Source: Talpa occidentalis
Taxonomy: Eukaryota > Chordata > Mammalia > Eulipotyphla > Talpidae
Length of the DNA: 64,000 nt
Assembly: GCF_014898055.3 (NCBI RefSeq)
Contig: NW_023603184.1
Location: 107,126,615 to 107,190,614 of the forward strand
Direction: 5' to 3'
Positions 25,285 through 36,923 of the stretch are shown piece by piece. The notes under the pieces were generated by a model. That model ran no database searches. It was given only the letters and a program-made list of their open reading frames with translations, and was not told the origin of the DNA. Position numbers and translations under genes: made by a program. Each line of letters opens with the position of its first letter. Position 1 is the first letter of the stretch.

Positions 25285-25480
25285 CTTTGATTATTTATTC
25301 ACTCAATCAAAATTTATGGAATACATAGTGTACGTGATAATATATATCAGGTATTGGGTACAAATCATGTTCTGTCCTTGAGGAGCTCACAACATCATAT
25401 GGAGAGGGGAGCAGTTCACAAATGTATAATTTCATCATGATATATGTTTGCAGCGCTACCAGCACACAGAAGAGCACACA
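25285..25480 (-). repeat. L2-like fragment
   Basis: The phrases 'caggtattgggtacaaatca' and 'gtccttgaggagctcacaac' match the complement of the common L2 segment 'gtgagctccttgagggcag'-like region in its ORF-proximal variant. Diverged and with vague edges. Confidence 0.5.
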
Positions 25481-26949
25481 ACACATGCTGATGAATCTGT
25501 GTGTGAGCTATAGCCTGATGGGTGAACAGGTATGCTCTAGGCTGAGAAGTAGGAGGATTTTCTAAGCTGAAGGTCTACATCAGAGTTTTGCTAGAAAATG
25601 AGAGAATACTAGAAAGGGCTTAACTGAACCTAATTCAATAAAGGAACCAGTTACAGAAATGTTGGCAGAATTAAATGAAACTAATAAAGAATGGCAAGGC
25701 ACACAGAAACTAGGAAATTTGAAAGCAGGCTCAGCTTTTCATTGCACTTAACTGCAACTGAAGTTTGGTCATAGATACAAAGACATGGCAATAATCAACA
25801 AAAGCATACAGTAAGAATCAACTGGCTCTATATATCCTTAGAGCCTGTCTCTGCTTATTGGCTTTTGGTAGTGACAGGCAAAAGAACCCAGGTCTAATTT
25901 TGCTATATATTGAGTGAAATAGGAAAACTCAGAAATGGTGAAGATCTGGGACAAGACTAAAGTTCAGTAGTTGGAGGCTTTACATACACATGCATAAATA
26001 CACACACACACTCTCTCTCAACATACAAAAATGATTAATGATGCAAGTTGTCAGGGTACAAAATAAGTCATCCTGTACCCCTATGGGTTCTTCTAGGAAT
26101 GAGTGCATAATCAAAACAGCATCAGATGGGTTAGCAAAAGAAACACAATGAATTTCAATATGGAGAATTCACATGGTTCTATATTCTAAAGAATAATGGA
26201 GCTGACCAGGAAAAATTACGCTGCATTTTAGGACGTGAGACATCAAGTACAGAGAGGGGGAGAATTCATAACAGATATGAAAGAGATGACCTCATCTTTA
26301 CTCTGCAAGTAAAGATGTGATTCTTAGAGAGAACATGTTTACTGAAAAACCTAGAACTGGATGACACTGCCACCTACATCCTTTTTCTTTCAATGCGGAA
26401 AATAGCAGAAACTTGACACATAATGATTTCTTCTTGTAATAGGGAGGAGCTCAGGATTTAAGGCTAGAACAGAAGCTTCTCCTTGCCTTCAGAGCCCTCA
26501 CTGCTCCCAACCTGAAACAAATTCATTAAGTAGCCTCCTGAAGCTCACAGAGGCTTTATTGACCTCTAGTTCTCGTTCCAAGGTGACAAGGGGCCTACTT
26601 TGGTCCTATTAAGAAAAGCCTATTTGACTCTTTTGGAGGGGCTGACCCCACAGAATTAATAGATTGATAAGTCATTATTAATAGAGTGAATTGAGTTAAT
26701 GCATACAAATGTATATGGCATATTAATGATTAATGAGACAACAGGTCCAAAATGGAGTAATTTATGCTAAGCCTCACATCACCAACTGAAGACCTACCTT
26801 AATTACAATTGCAGTTTTCTCAGAAATGCAATCTTAAACCAGTCAGTTGGGCTTCATCTATCGGCACTAGTTAGATAATCTGCTCGAGAGACACCTGCAT
26901 TCTCCTAAAGGAAAATGACTTTGCCATAACCTACCTGCTTTTTTTACTG

Positions 26950-27480
26950 AGTGCCTGGCACCATTTGTAAGGTTAAAATTAAGCCCTGCAGACAAGTTTG
27001 GGAGGCTTGAATAGACTCTTTGCCCCGCAGACAAGTTTGGGAGGCTTGAATAGACAGGGGAATGGATGGGCTGACATGGGAATCAGGCCATTAAGCCAAT
27101 AATCTGGATCATGAGTCAGGACATGCCAAAAGCCAGATGTCCTAACCAGTCACTGATGCCTAGATATAAAAAGAACCTCAAGACCCTCTCTCAGTGTATA
27201 CAACCTTTTTCACCTCGCCCACTGCTTCTCTCAGCAGTGTATTTCAGTAAATCTGCCTTTTCTGTTCTCCACTCAGTCTTGATATTCTTTCAACCTCGTG
27301 CATCCAGCCTACACCCTGATTGTTCCCCACATCACCTAGTATAAACTTCCACGTTCCCACTCACTTCTGCCTATAAAAGTCTTTCACTTCTGTTTACTAG
27401 ACTGGATGTTGCCAGATTCATGAATCCTTGAATAAAGCTAAGAAGATTTTTAAAATGTACTCAGTTGATTGTTATTTTTT
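26950..27480 (+). mobile_element. LTR-like block with two TATA-like sites and AATAAA
   Basis: A direct repeat lies at 26988-27016 and 27027-27055 (gcagacaagtttgggaggct, then tgaatagac), period 39. TATA-like tataaaaag is near 27166 and tataaaag near 27373. AATAAA lies near 27431, followed by a T-rich end with 'cagttgattgtta'. Spacing of the second TATA and AATAAA is that of a class I LTR R region. A partial SINE sits in the middle. Ends were not resolved. Confidence 0.5.
27195..27325 (+). repeat. Partial tRNA-derived SINE (3' half without tail)
   Basis: Reads 'cgcccactgcttctctcagc', 'agtgtatttcagtaaatctg' and 'cagcctacaccctgattgt', clearly the 3' half of the local SINE. The tRNA-like head and the TAAATAAATC tail are missing. 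How it got there (truncated insertion or part of the LTR-like block) is not settled. Confidence 0.7.
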
Positions 27481-28429
27481 AACCTATGTAACAAGGATTA
27501 TTCAGATAATCATCAATGTTTTATTTAATACCTTTCTTCTTGCACTCTAGAAAAAGTAAAACAATTTAAGTTGGTTTCCTCACAGGGAGAAGGGAAATTA
27601 GAAAAAGAGAACTGGGGAAATGGAAAGAAAGTGAAACAAAAAGGAAAGCCTGAAGCAGTTTTTTACCCTCCATTTAGGATGGGGGGACTGAATTATAGGT
27701 AGTGCCAACAACAAGATGATCACAAACTAGATGATCGCTCTTCCTCGCAAGGGTTGAATTTGAAAGATTTTGTAGCTCAATGGTTTAATTATATGTGTAT
27801 TTACATACGAGCCAAGATGCTAAGAAACATATTAGAAAACAAGTGTAGCGTAAATGTCATGGTTTACAAAACGAACTACAGTCATCTCAGAAGCTGTGAA
27901 GTACTTCATGGAGTTCTGGACCACAAAATAGCTGCCAGCCATCAGGATTACCCATGAAGGAACACTTGTAACACTGGCGCCGAGACAGTGCCTAAGGACA
28001 TAAGATAAAAATGTCTACATTCTCTTTCCTTGACTAAACACAAATAGAAACAAGGATAATAGTAAATACATTAGCTTGAAAGGAACTAAGAGAAGTGACA
28101 GAAATTGCTTAGACAGGTTCATGGAGGGAATGACATTAAGCAGGGAATATTCGGTTCAAAGGACTAAATATTCCCTAATGTTGACAGGCAGCTAGTTCTA
28201 GAACAATCTTTGTATTTCAGTGTAGTGGAAAATACCATTGACAAAGCCACTTAAAGTTGATTGAATGAAACACTTAAGAGAAGCAAAGGAGGGTAAAATA
28301 TTAAGTTTGGCAGGAGAGATTAGAAAGGCATTCCTCCTTCCTATTTTTGGCATCCTCTAAGCAAACTGATCCATTTACACCTGACCGCCCAGTTTAAAGG
28401 CCATGAATGCAGTCTCTAAGCACTGAATT

Positions 28430-28645
28430 AAGAGCTTGATGAATCAAAGTAACTGAAATGAATTCAAACATTTTTTCTTTTATTTTTCCCCCTCTCACCT
28501 ATTATTTCCACCTCTACAATCAATATTATTATCTTTGGGAATAAGTTAGGCAAAGCACTAATTTGTGTCATTTTATATATACATATATAAGTATAATTAC
28601 ACACATTTATATGTACATTTTTATTTTGTCCACATCAGTCTCTCA

Positions 28646-28694
<49 letters not shown>

Positions 28695-29297
28695 CTATTC
28701 TGGAAAAAAAAAATATACGGTGTGAATGTAGAGAGAAGAGAGCCACAAAGTAAATTTGACCTAGTCAATAGAAACGGGTATTAGTTGTTTTCATATTTAA
28801 ACTAAAGGATTAGTTTGTAATATTAAGGGAGAATCTACTCAGGGAAAAACTGCAAAGTACTTTATAGATTTGCAGGGAAGTGAGGGCATTTATCAATAGT
28901 ATTACATTTTTTTAGAGGAAGCAATGTGACCACAGGACTAATTTAGATTCTGTCACTTGTCTATGTGTAGTAACATGCAGTGATGTCAACTCAATCAGAA
29001 ATGGAGGTGCCTAAAGAAGTAATATAGAAGGTACAACTAAGAATCTGTAATCAATAATTTATAAAGTTCTTTTTCTATATATTTGTATTGTGTAAATGTA
29101 TGATGATTACTTTTGATTTATTTCTATGCAGAAAAAAAGGTGAGAATTATTGTGATCTCAATCAGAAGACTTGGAGGATTGAGATCAGGCACCACATATT
29201 TTTATTATCTACAACACTGTTTATAGTTATGGTCTATATCCTTTTTGAAAATAAATTTTCAAGAATTCGAAAAAAAAAAGAGCTTGATGAATCAAAG
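28430..29297 (+). pseudogene. Processed retrocopy of an unidentified transcript, with target duplication
   Basis: An 828-bp insert (28450-29277) lies between two perfect 20-bp copies of aagagcttgatgaatcaaag, at 28430-28449 and 29278-29297. The insert ends with AATAAA at 29250-29255, then 14 bases later a run of ten A at 29270-29279. This is the mark of L1-driven retrotransposition of a polyadenylated RNA. No long reading frame is present, so it looks like 3' UTR or noncoding RNA. It contains a (AC)21 repeat at 28651-28692. The parent transcript is not recognised. It could also be a 5'-truncated copy of an unknown noncoding element. Confidence 0.85.
28651..28692. repeat. (AC)n microsatellite
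   Basis: About 21 uninterrupted AC units, inside the retrocopy. Chance frames of His-Thr repeats cross it. Confidence 0.98.
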
Positions 29298-30619
29298 CTT
29301 CTGCGACTAGATTTAATTATTTTCTCTCTTTCCCTGAATGTAGAGAAATCATAAAATAGCATACATCCCCAATAAACAGCTTCTAAAATTATTCAAACCA
29401 CTCACAAAAAATTAAAAGTTCTTGTTTCCAGAAAAGAGTCTAATAAAATAAATAGAAAAATGCAAAGATTATTTTTGAGGAAGGAAACACTGAACAGATT
29501 TTTTTTCTCTGAAATGATACTACTTTCCTTTGTCTACATGACAAAGGTTTGTAATATTCCTCCATCCATTCAGCATTCAGAGCTGGGGAAGAGGCTGTCC
29601 CAGCCAGAGACCTTAGTCTCTTCATGGTTTTCTGTTTGTTGAAACCACTGTGCCAGCACCTAATTTTGGTGCCCGGTGTCCTATTCAGTCTGGCTTCTGC
29701 TCCTGAACAAGATAACACTACGTCTGATCTCCTTTCTATAATTTCTACCTGACAATGAGGGGAATGCACCAACAGAGGACCCTTTAAGTCTGAAGTAACC
29801 TTTGGTGAGACGATGTATTAAGGGAGAGCATGGCCCTAATCAGCTTCCAATGTAGTGAAAAACAGATACACACCCTCGGGTCCACCCTCAGGCAGTAGCC
29901 TTGGCAAAAGGCAGTGGCCTTGGCAAAAGTATCTTGACAGTTTCTAAAACACTACTGGGCAGATCAGACTTTTATTCTGCAGTCTTTTATTTACCTCCAG
30001 TCCTTGTACCTCTGAATTAGAGGAATTCATCCTCGCTTTGATGGGGAGAGGATGGGTAAAGAGAACAAATAATGGAGAGTAGCCTGGAATTTTTTGCTCT
30101 GACTCCTCCTTACAATGTTAGAACGTTCAGTTATAATGACAAAAAGTTCTTTTCACTTGCAGTACCCTGCCAACACCTTTATTGCTTGCACCAGTTACCT
30201 TAGAGAGTAGTTTTTGACCGCTTTCCCTGTACTTTATACCATGAAGCTATTACTATTCCCAACATTCCTTTTGGTGCTGCCCCAACTTCCCAATCAACTT
30301 CTATAACCTGTCCTTTGTCATCTGATTTGCCAGGGAGCTAGCTGAAAGTTAGCCCATGTTAGAATATTAGCAGGAATCACCACACTCAGCTGGTTTGAAT
30401 TACTTTTATGCCCATTTACAAATGAACTAGAGGACAATGAGTTTGTCCCTATCCAGATTTCATATGGTCTCCAGCCTCTTGCCCTCAAGGGGACATGTGG
30501 CTCAGGATATCCTGGCAGCTGAAGCCCCACCACTGCCCCTTTCTGCCTTTCCTTAGTTACCACTTCTCTGTGGCCTCCACAGCCTGCCAGGTACAAAGGA
30601 GCAACACTGTGGGGAAGAC

Positions 30620-30720
30620 TAGGCAAGTCTCAATCTCTGGACCTTATTTCTCATTTAGAAAATGAGGATGGTAATTATATTTATCTCATAAACACCCAGT
30701 GTGGATTAAATGAATTCAGG
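30620..30720 (+). repeat. MIR-like fragment
   Basis: Contains 'tctggaccttatttctcatt', 'tagaaaatgaggatggtaat' and 'gtggattaaatgaattcagg', the MIR 3' core order. Confidence 0.7.
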
Positions 30721-31212
30721 TGCCTCCCAAAGCATCCAGGGAACTCTCTAAGTGTGGATTATTGGTGTGTGCACACTCACATGTGTTCTCCCAATTCTCA
30801 GCAGAGGTTTGTGCAATCACGGGATAATTGCAAGGCTACTGTCTATATAAACTATACCCACTGAAATAAAATTGACCCAAACTCTGCTAAAATATGGAAA
30901 AATACTCCTAAACATTTTAAACATATGTATTCTTCAAGTTCAATGTTGTACACTGTACAATACTTAGTAAAGCTCCAAAATTTACCCTAAGGTTCTTGTT
31001 CTCCAAGGAAAACAAACCTAAAGGCAATAATATCTTCTAAAGAAGGTATAGTAAAATATTCTCTGAGGCATTAAAACAGCACTTAATTGCTAGAAAACTG
31101 GTTTTTGAAAGGCGTTCATGGCAAAGATACTAAATTGCTGCCAAAGAGTTGGAATTTTAACTTTCAAGAAGTCAGATTAATAATGACCATTTTTTTTTTT
31201 TTTTTTTTTTTT

Positions 31213-31513
31213 GGGCCTCCCCGGTGGCGCAGCGGTTGAGCGCTGGGTTGTGAAGCTGCCCGCAGCCTATGCAGCGCCGGTTCAATCCCCGGCTGCTCCC
31301 CAGCCACCGGAGGAGGGTCCCGCATGGTGCGCAGACCTCTCCTGCCGCCCGCTGCTCCCCTCAGCAGTGTGCTTCGGTCCTTCTGCCTGCTCTGCTCCCC
31401 GCTCTGGCTCTGGTGAATTCTCTCACCCTCCCGTGCTTCTGACTGTACCCAGTGCTTGTATAAATAAATAAATCTTAAAAAAATAATAAATTAAAAAAAA
31501 AAGAAAAAAAAAC
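31213..31513 (+). repeat. Full-length tRNA-derived SINE, younger subfamily
   Basis: Starts GGGCCTCCCCGGTGGCGCAG with clear A and B boxes (GGTTCAATCCC) and ends CAGTGCTTGTATAAATAAAT. The duplication aatgaccatttttt is at 31182 and 31514. A run of about 22 T precedes it, because it landed beside the tail of the neighbouring minus SINE. Confidence 0.96.
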
Positions 31514-31528
31514 AATGACCATTTTTTT

Positions 31529-31790
31529 AAATAAAGATTTATTTATTTATGCATTCAAGAGCTGGGGTGCAGGCCAGAGATGGGGGAGGGTGAGAGGATT
31601 CACCAGAGACAGAGAGGGCAGCAGAACAGGCAGATCCCCTGAAATACACTGCTGAGGGGAGCAGCGGGCGAGAAAGGAGAGGTCTGCTGAGCCATGTGGG
31701 TCTCCTCCCTGGCCAGGGATTGAACTCATGCTGCAGTGGCTGCGGACAGCTTCATAGGGCTGGTCTTAACCCCTTGCACACCAGGAAAGC
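31529..31790 (-). repeat. tRNA-derived SINE, older subfamily
   Basis: Minus-oriented copy from AAAGATTTATTTATTTATGC (tail) to the head near 31790. It lies tail to tail with the plus copy ending at 31513, so the pair can form an RNA hairpin. It is in the orientation of the PDE11A transcript. Confidence 0.94.
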
Positions 31791-31879
31791 CACTGATCAT
31801 CATTGTTTTCAATATCGGTGTGTACTGCCCAGCTGATTCGCCCCCAAAGGGCTAAATTGTTTAATAGAATTTGAAAGTC

Positions 31880-32340
31880 AAGGTGCAGCAACCGGGAGGC
31901 CTTACACTTCCTTGATACTTTGAGTAACAGGAACCCCTGTGGTGAAGAGGAAAGGCCTCTTTCCGCTGCCTGGGGTGTTCTGTGCAGGGGTCCTCAGGTC
32001 CAAAACAGCAGCACAAGAACCTGGAAAGGGCACTGCAGAAGCAGCAAGACAAACTCCTGCTGACAGCCCAGGGGAGGCCGGCCACCGCCCTCAGCACAAG
32101 GACAACTCCAACCCCCAGAGTAAAGGGTATTACTTCTCCAGTGTTGCTTTATTTTCTGCTCCCAGTAAGAGGGTTGTGGACCACCACAGGACACACAGAT
32201 GCTAAGGACCTCCCTCCCTCAGCGGGGCTGGGTGATGGGAAACTGACCCCTGAACATGTCTTCCTAAGGCCCTGTGAGAGTGTAAATGTTAAACACCTTG
32301 TTTCCTTCATCCTTAGATACACCAAAATGGGATAGCCCTG
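31880..32340. other. GC-richer open stretch near exon B
   Basis: This segment is more GC-rich than the surrounding intron and is open in several frames on both strands (for example plus-strand MQGSSGPKQQHKNLERALQK from 31982). I do not recognise the peptide and see no splice sites that join the PDE11A frame. It lies about 200 bp downstream of the exon B donor. It may be an old repeat or an unannotated regulatory region. Confidence 0.3.
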
Positions 32341-32541
32341 GAAGGTGCCTGTCAGTCTAAGAGTCTCTGTTTCCAACATGACAGAATTGAAAACTTTAAT
32401 TTGATAAAAGCCACCTCATGGTTAGGGGCGTCTTGAAGGGAGTGGGTCACACCCTGACTTCCCAAACTTAATTACAGCAAAACTCAACCTTGTTCTAGGA
32501 AGCAGTCTTCAGCGTGGGAGGAAAGATGAAAGATGACTTAC

Positions 32542-32682
32542 CGGTGATTCAATGTCCTCCAGGAGTAAAACAGAACAGCGCTCACATTTCAACAGAGTTT
32601 GGGCCCGATGCATTATTTTCTTGACAATCTTCTCCAGGTCAGTCTGCTCTTCAAAGAGGTCATTAACCACCTCTAGCAAAGC
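32542..32682 (-). CDS. PDE11A: PDE11A coding exon B: start of GAF-B
   Basis: Second PDE11A exon in transcription order. The 141 nt give 47 codons, phase 0 to 0, starting ALLEVVNDLFEEQTDLEKIV and ending LLLEDIESP. This is the inter-GAF helix and the opening strands of GAF-B, including the CERCSVLLLED stretch typical of PDE GAF domains. The acceptor is CCTTCCCTAG above 32682. The donor is CACCG|GTAAGT at 32541-32540. Every residue agrees with the human protein as I recall it, so constraint is strong. The exon is a multiple of three and could be skipped in frame, which would remove the start of GAF-B. Two SINEs in opposite orientation lie 750-1330 bp downstream in the intron. Confidence 0.98.
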
Positions 32683-33429
32683 CTAGGGAAGGTAACATGG
32701 ACATATTCTGGTAAATATAGGACTCAAATGTTGGGTGGGTTTTTTTCTCTCAGATTCCATTTAATCTTTGTCATAGTAAGGCATAAATATTTTTGTGTGG
32801 CTCATTTTTTCCTTTTCACTTGTTTCCATCATTTCATTTTATAAATATCTTGAACAACAAAACACAACTTGAGCCTAGTGCCAGTCACATAAGCCCATAT
32901 AAATTTCACATATAGCTAAAGACTACATGATTCCATACAGTCATTAACTAGAGATGGTTGTTCCTTTCCTTGCCATAGTTTTTCTGCAGTGTGAATAGAT
33001 ATAAACCTCACATTTTGTAAATAATGATTATCTGATTCTCCCTAAAGCATATTTATTTCAGTTCTTGCTCACCATTAGGAAGAAATAGGTTCCTGGTAGA
33101 ACTTGAGACTTATTTTCACTAATACATCGCCACAGAACTCTTAAAGAATTATAGTGTAGAACGATAGTTGAGTTGCACGGCCTTCAAATAATATATAAAA
33201 TTCCCATTAATCCCTCTACACAAGAAGTATTGCTTTATCCCAATCTGTCTGGGAGAACATTTGAACACTACTATCTATCTCAGGAAAGAAAACACTATTA
33301 AAATTCCTGTTCAAACAGGATGAAAAATCTCACTAAAACTTATATATTTATTTAAAAATCAAATTAGAGTAACCTATCATTTTATCCAGTTAAGTTCGTT
33401 TGCATTTTTTTTTACTATTACAGATGTTT

Positions 33430-33900
33430 TTTTTATAACTTTTTTCTCTTTTTAATTTTATTTTTATATTCCCCATATAATTGCAACCCTCTTATTTTGA
33501 CCCCAATCTCTCCTTTCCCCCCCACCCCATAGTGTGTCTTTGGTTCATAGTTGTTTGTTGATTTTGATTTTTTCTTTCTTTTTTTTAATTTAAATTTTAT
33601 TTTTATATTCCCCATACAATTACAACCCCCTTATTTTTACTCCAAGCCCTCCTTTCCCCGCCCCCCACCCCCATAGAGTATCTCTTGTTCATAGTTATTT
33701 GTTGATTTTGATTTTCACTTTCTTATAGTTATTCTTTTTCCTGGTCCCTTATTTAAGTTTTCTAGATTCCTGCTATGAGTGAGACCATCTGGTATTTTTC
33801 TTTTTCTTTCTGGCTTATTTCGCTGAGCATGATCCCGTCCAGCTCTATCCATGTTGCTGCATAGTTTGCATTTTTTTGTACTGCAATATTTATTGACAAT
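33430..33900 (-). repeat. L1 3' end, with the 3' UTR present twice in tandem
   Basis: On the minus strand 33590-33900 runs from the ORF2 end (complement of the ...aatactgcaatattt side) through a G-rich 3' UTR. A second, near-identical 3' UTR lies at about 33440-33575. Shared phrases are 'tttttatattccccat', 'ccctttcc'-like C-run and 'catagttgtttgttgattttg'. The same 3' UTR is present once at the young L1 end near 53930-54090. Confidence 0.85.
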
Positions 33901-34969
33901 TTCTAATAACATGGATACTGCCACAGATTTAAAAATAGTAGATTATGTACAGGTGGTAGCTGTTATGCTTCTATCACAGAGCAATCAGAAAATTACACAG
34001 CCAGTGAATTGGCTAGGGGATGCTTTATTCAATAGAATTTAATGAGATGTGCAATCTCAATTCTGACCCCTCATGAAAGGATTTAATGGGTTTTTCAAAT
34101 TTACATCTATTCAAATAGATGGTGTTGCTCATCATCCCAAGGACTTGACTTATTTTCAACTTTGGTAATGAATTTGATTTGTCCTGAAACCTGTGAAAAT
34201 TTCTTCTGATTCTATTCAGGTAGAAAGGCATTTGAATGAGCTAAGGGACCCATGAAATGAATCTAGTTCACTAAGCATTTAAAAGAGGCCCAAACATCCT
34301 AGCAGGCTTCTCTCTAAAGAGAGCTGACAATATGGCTAAAGACCATGGATTGCTCTATGATCCCAAAGAAAAGAGAAACATCAGAAGGTGAAAAAAGTTT
34401 TAAGTGTCACCTGATTGTTTGACATTTCAACAGCAAATCACTGAAGAGATCAATGTTCAATAATTTCATGGTCAAATTCAGCAGTAAAAATGAATCTGAA
34501 TAATTACAAGCAAAATTCCCTGTTATTAAAGGGGAAAACATTATTTCCTTAAACAGCCAGACTATGTCTTCAGATGAATCATATTAACTGAACAATTATT
34601 TAACTTTTCAATTTGCTGTGACTGCATGAATAAGGCCTCTGGGACCTATATACAAGAACATTTATCTCAGAGGAAAAACTAATTGTGCCTTAGCCTTGCA
34701 TTGACAAATCACATTGTAGCATTTCATTGTTTCTAATTTAAAATTGTTGCTTACTAACAAGTGATGAAAGTTTTGCAAATAACAATGCAGGCCAGCTCCA
34801 GAAAAGGAGAAAAAAAAGAAAATCCAGGATGATAAGCAATTCAGCAGACACTTGTAGTCTTTCACACAATTGAATTCTCTCTGCTCTTGACTTGCTTTCC
34901 AGGAAACCAACACCTGCATTTTCCTGCTCTTTCTAGTGACTTTCTTTTCTCCAGGGCTCAAACTTGAAC

Positions 34970-35250
34970 CTCTTCTTATATCTATACACTCTCTCTCTCA
35001 TTAACTCACTGGTACCCTGATTTTAAATACTATCTACATGCTGATAATTCCCACATTTTAACTTCTAGTCTTGACATCTCCCCCAAAGATTACTGTAAGC
35101 AACTGTCTACCTGCCAGCTGTATAGACCAAAAGTTATCTTTACTCATTGCCCACATGGTAAGTCTTACAGATTTACTAATTTACTGCTAATTTGGTGATA
35201 AATATTTCATTTTCACTGCCCTAGTCCCAAGCACAAACCTTTTTTAATCT
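34970..35250 (+). repeat. L2-like sequence
   Basis: The phrases 'ttcccacattttaacttcta', 'cttgacatctcccccaaaga' and 'gtctacctgccagctgtata' are typical of L2 'cctgacatctccacttggatg' style text. Diverged. Confidence 0.45.
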
Positions 35251-35254
35251 CTTT

Positions 35255-35925
35255 TTTTTTCCAGCTTTGTCAAAATAGAATTGACATGTAACTTTGTGTT
35301 TGTTTAAGGTATAAAACATGATGATCTGATACACATATATAGTGTGAAATTATTACTACAATAAGGTTAGTTCACACATCCATCACCTCACATAATTTCA
35401 ATTTCTTTTTTGTGTGATAAAAATGTTAAGACCAACTCCCCTAGCAATTTTCAAGTATGTCATACAGTTCTATTAAGTGTAGTCACCATGCTCGATATTA
35501 GATTTTCAAAACATATTTACCATATAAGTAGAAGCTTTGATCAGCAGGTCCCATTTTACCACACCTACCCCAGCTCCTGCAACCACCATTCTCCTCTGTG
35601 TTTCTATGCCTTCTACTTGGTTTAGAGCCAACATATAAGTGATAGCACACATTTGTCTTTCTCTGTCTGACGTCTCTGCTAACCATTTTTAAATGCAATT
35701 TTATTTCACTTAGTATAATGCCCTCAAGGTCCATTCATATTGTCATGAATGGCAACCCTATCTTCTTTTTTATGACTTTATAATATACTGATATACATAT
35801 ATCATAATTTATTTATCCAAAGATGAACATGTAGAATGTTTCCATGTCTTGGCTATTGTAAACAATGCTTCAATGAACAAGAAGATGCAGATATTTCTTT
35901 GAGATCACGATTTCCTTTCCTCTGG
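35255..35925 (-). repeat. Old L1 3' region
   Basis: A long reverse-oriented L1 run: 'atagaattgacatgtaactt', 'ttcacacatccatcacctca', 'cccattttaccacacctacc', 'ggtccattcatattgtcatg', and 'ggctattgtaaacaatgctt'. Diverged with several indels. Confidence 0.85.
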
Positions 35926-36089
35926 CAAATCTTCTTAAAAACCAGCTAGGAGGGGCTGGAATGGAACAGAGTGCCAATCAGGATTTCAAGGAGTGTATCT
36001 GGGAGTGTCTCCTGTTAGGGTCCTAGACCCTCCGGACTGCTGGCAGAAGCCAAGTATAGAGTTCTTTCAGGATCTCTGCACCCACATAT

Positions 36090-36830
36090 TTCTTGATTTT
36101 AATACACTCCTCTCTTAATTCTTGCCCTTGCTTTGAGAATTTTTTTCCTCCTTCTCAGTTTATTATCTCCATGGAAGTCAAAGTGATCTTTTTAAAAACT
36201 AATCAAAACTCAGTTCAAAACCTCCCAGTGACTTTCCACTGCAATAAGAGGAAAATACAGGTCTTTTTATCACTGGCCCCTGACTCACTTGCCACTCTCT
36301 TTTTTTTTCACTCTCTTCTTCTCTCTGTGTTCTCTGAACCACATGGACCATGCTTCATCTTTCTCAAGGGTTTTCAAAATTTTTATTTATTAACTTATTT
36401 TTAAATTGATATTTGATTGCTATGTACTATATTAGATTTAGGTATACACATAATGATTTAATATGTATATATATATCGAAATGTCAGTCTTTGCACCTGA
36501 TATAGATCAGATCTTTTTATGGTTTTGTTCCTTCATTTCATTCAGGCCTTTGTGTAAACATAATCTCCTTATGAAGACCTTCTTGATCACTCACTAAAAC
36601 ATTCTCCAAAACTATTCTTTACCAACCAGTCTCTACCCCTTAATTGTACTTCATTTTTTTTTCAGAATTTATCACTGCCTGATATTATTCAATGCATAAT
36701 TTTTATTTGTATGCTTGTCTATTATCTATTATTTTTACTCTAGGATAGTGAGTTGTATGTGGTCAGGGACTTTGGATGGACATTGTCTAAAGAGTATCAC
36801 ATGATAAATATTTGTTGAATGAATAAATGA
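36090..36830 (+). repeat. L2 fragment
   Basis: Contains 'ttcaaaacctcccagtgact', 'ccactgcaataagaggaaaa', 'cctgactcacttgccactct', 'atttatcactgcctgatatt' and an end of 'atttgttgaatgaataaatg', the L2 3' order. About 740 bp with a low-complexity part near 36390-36480. Confidence 0.8.
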
Positions 36831-36923
36831 ATTATACCACACATGAGGATGCATCTCCTAAGGAGTTCAAAACATTGAAGAGGATGACTATCAAAAAAAA
36901 AAAAAAAAAGAAATATTACAACA

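Larger units (their letters stand above)
20434..32541 (-). other. PDE11A: PDE11A intron between exons C and B
   Basis: A 12,108-bp intron. It contains SINEs at 20803-21058, 23214-24119 (split by an LTR), 24272-24540, 31213-31513 and 31529-31790. It also has a MIR near 21340-21490, an LTR of MLT1 type at about 22060-22580, old L1 at about 22650-23010, L2 at about 25285-25480, an LTR-like block at about 26950-27480, a retrocopy at 28450-29277, and a MIR at 30620-30720. Segments 24560-25280, 25490-26940, 27490-28430 and 29300-30600 hold nothing I recognise. Confidence 0.85.

Noticed and set aside
28563..28784. His-Thr repeat frames
   Set aside because: They come from the (AC)n tract in the retrocopy.
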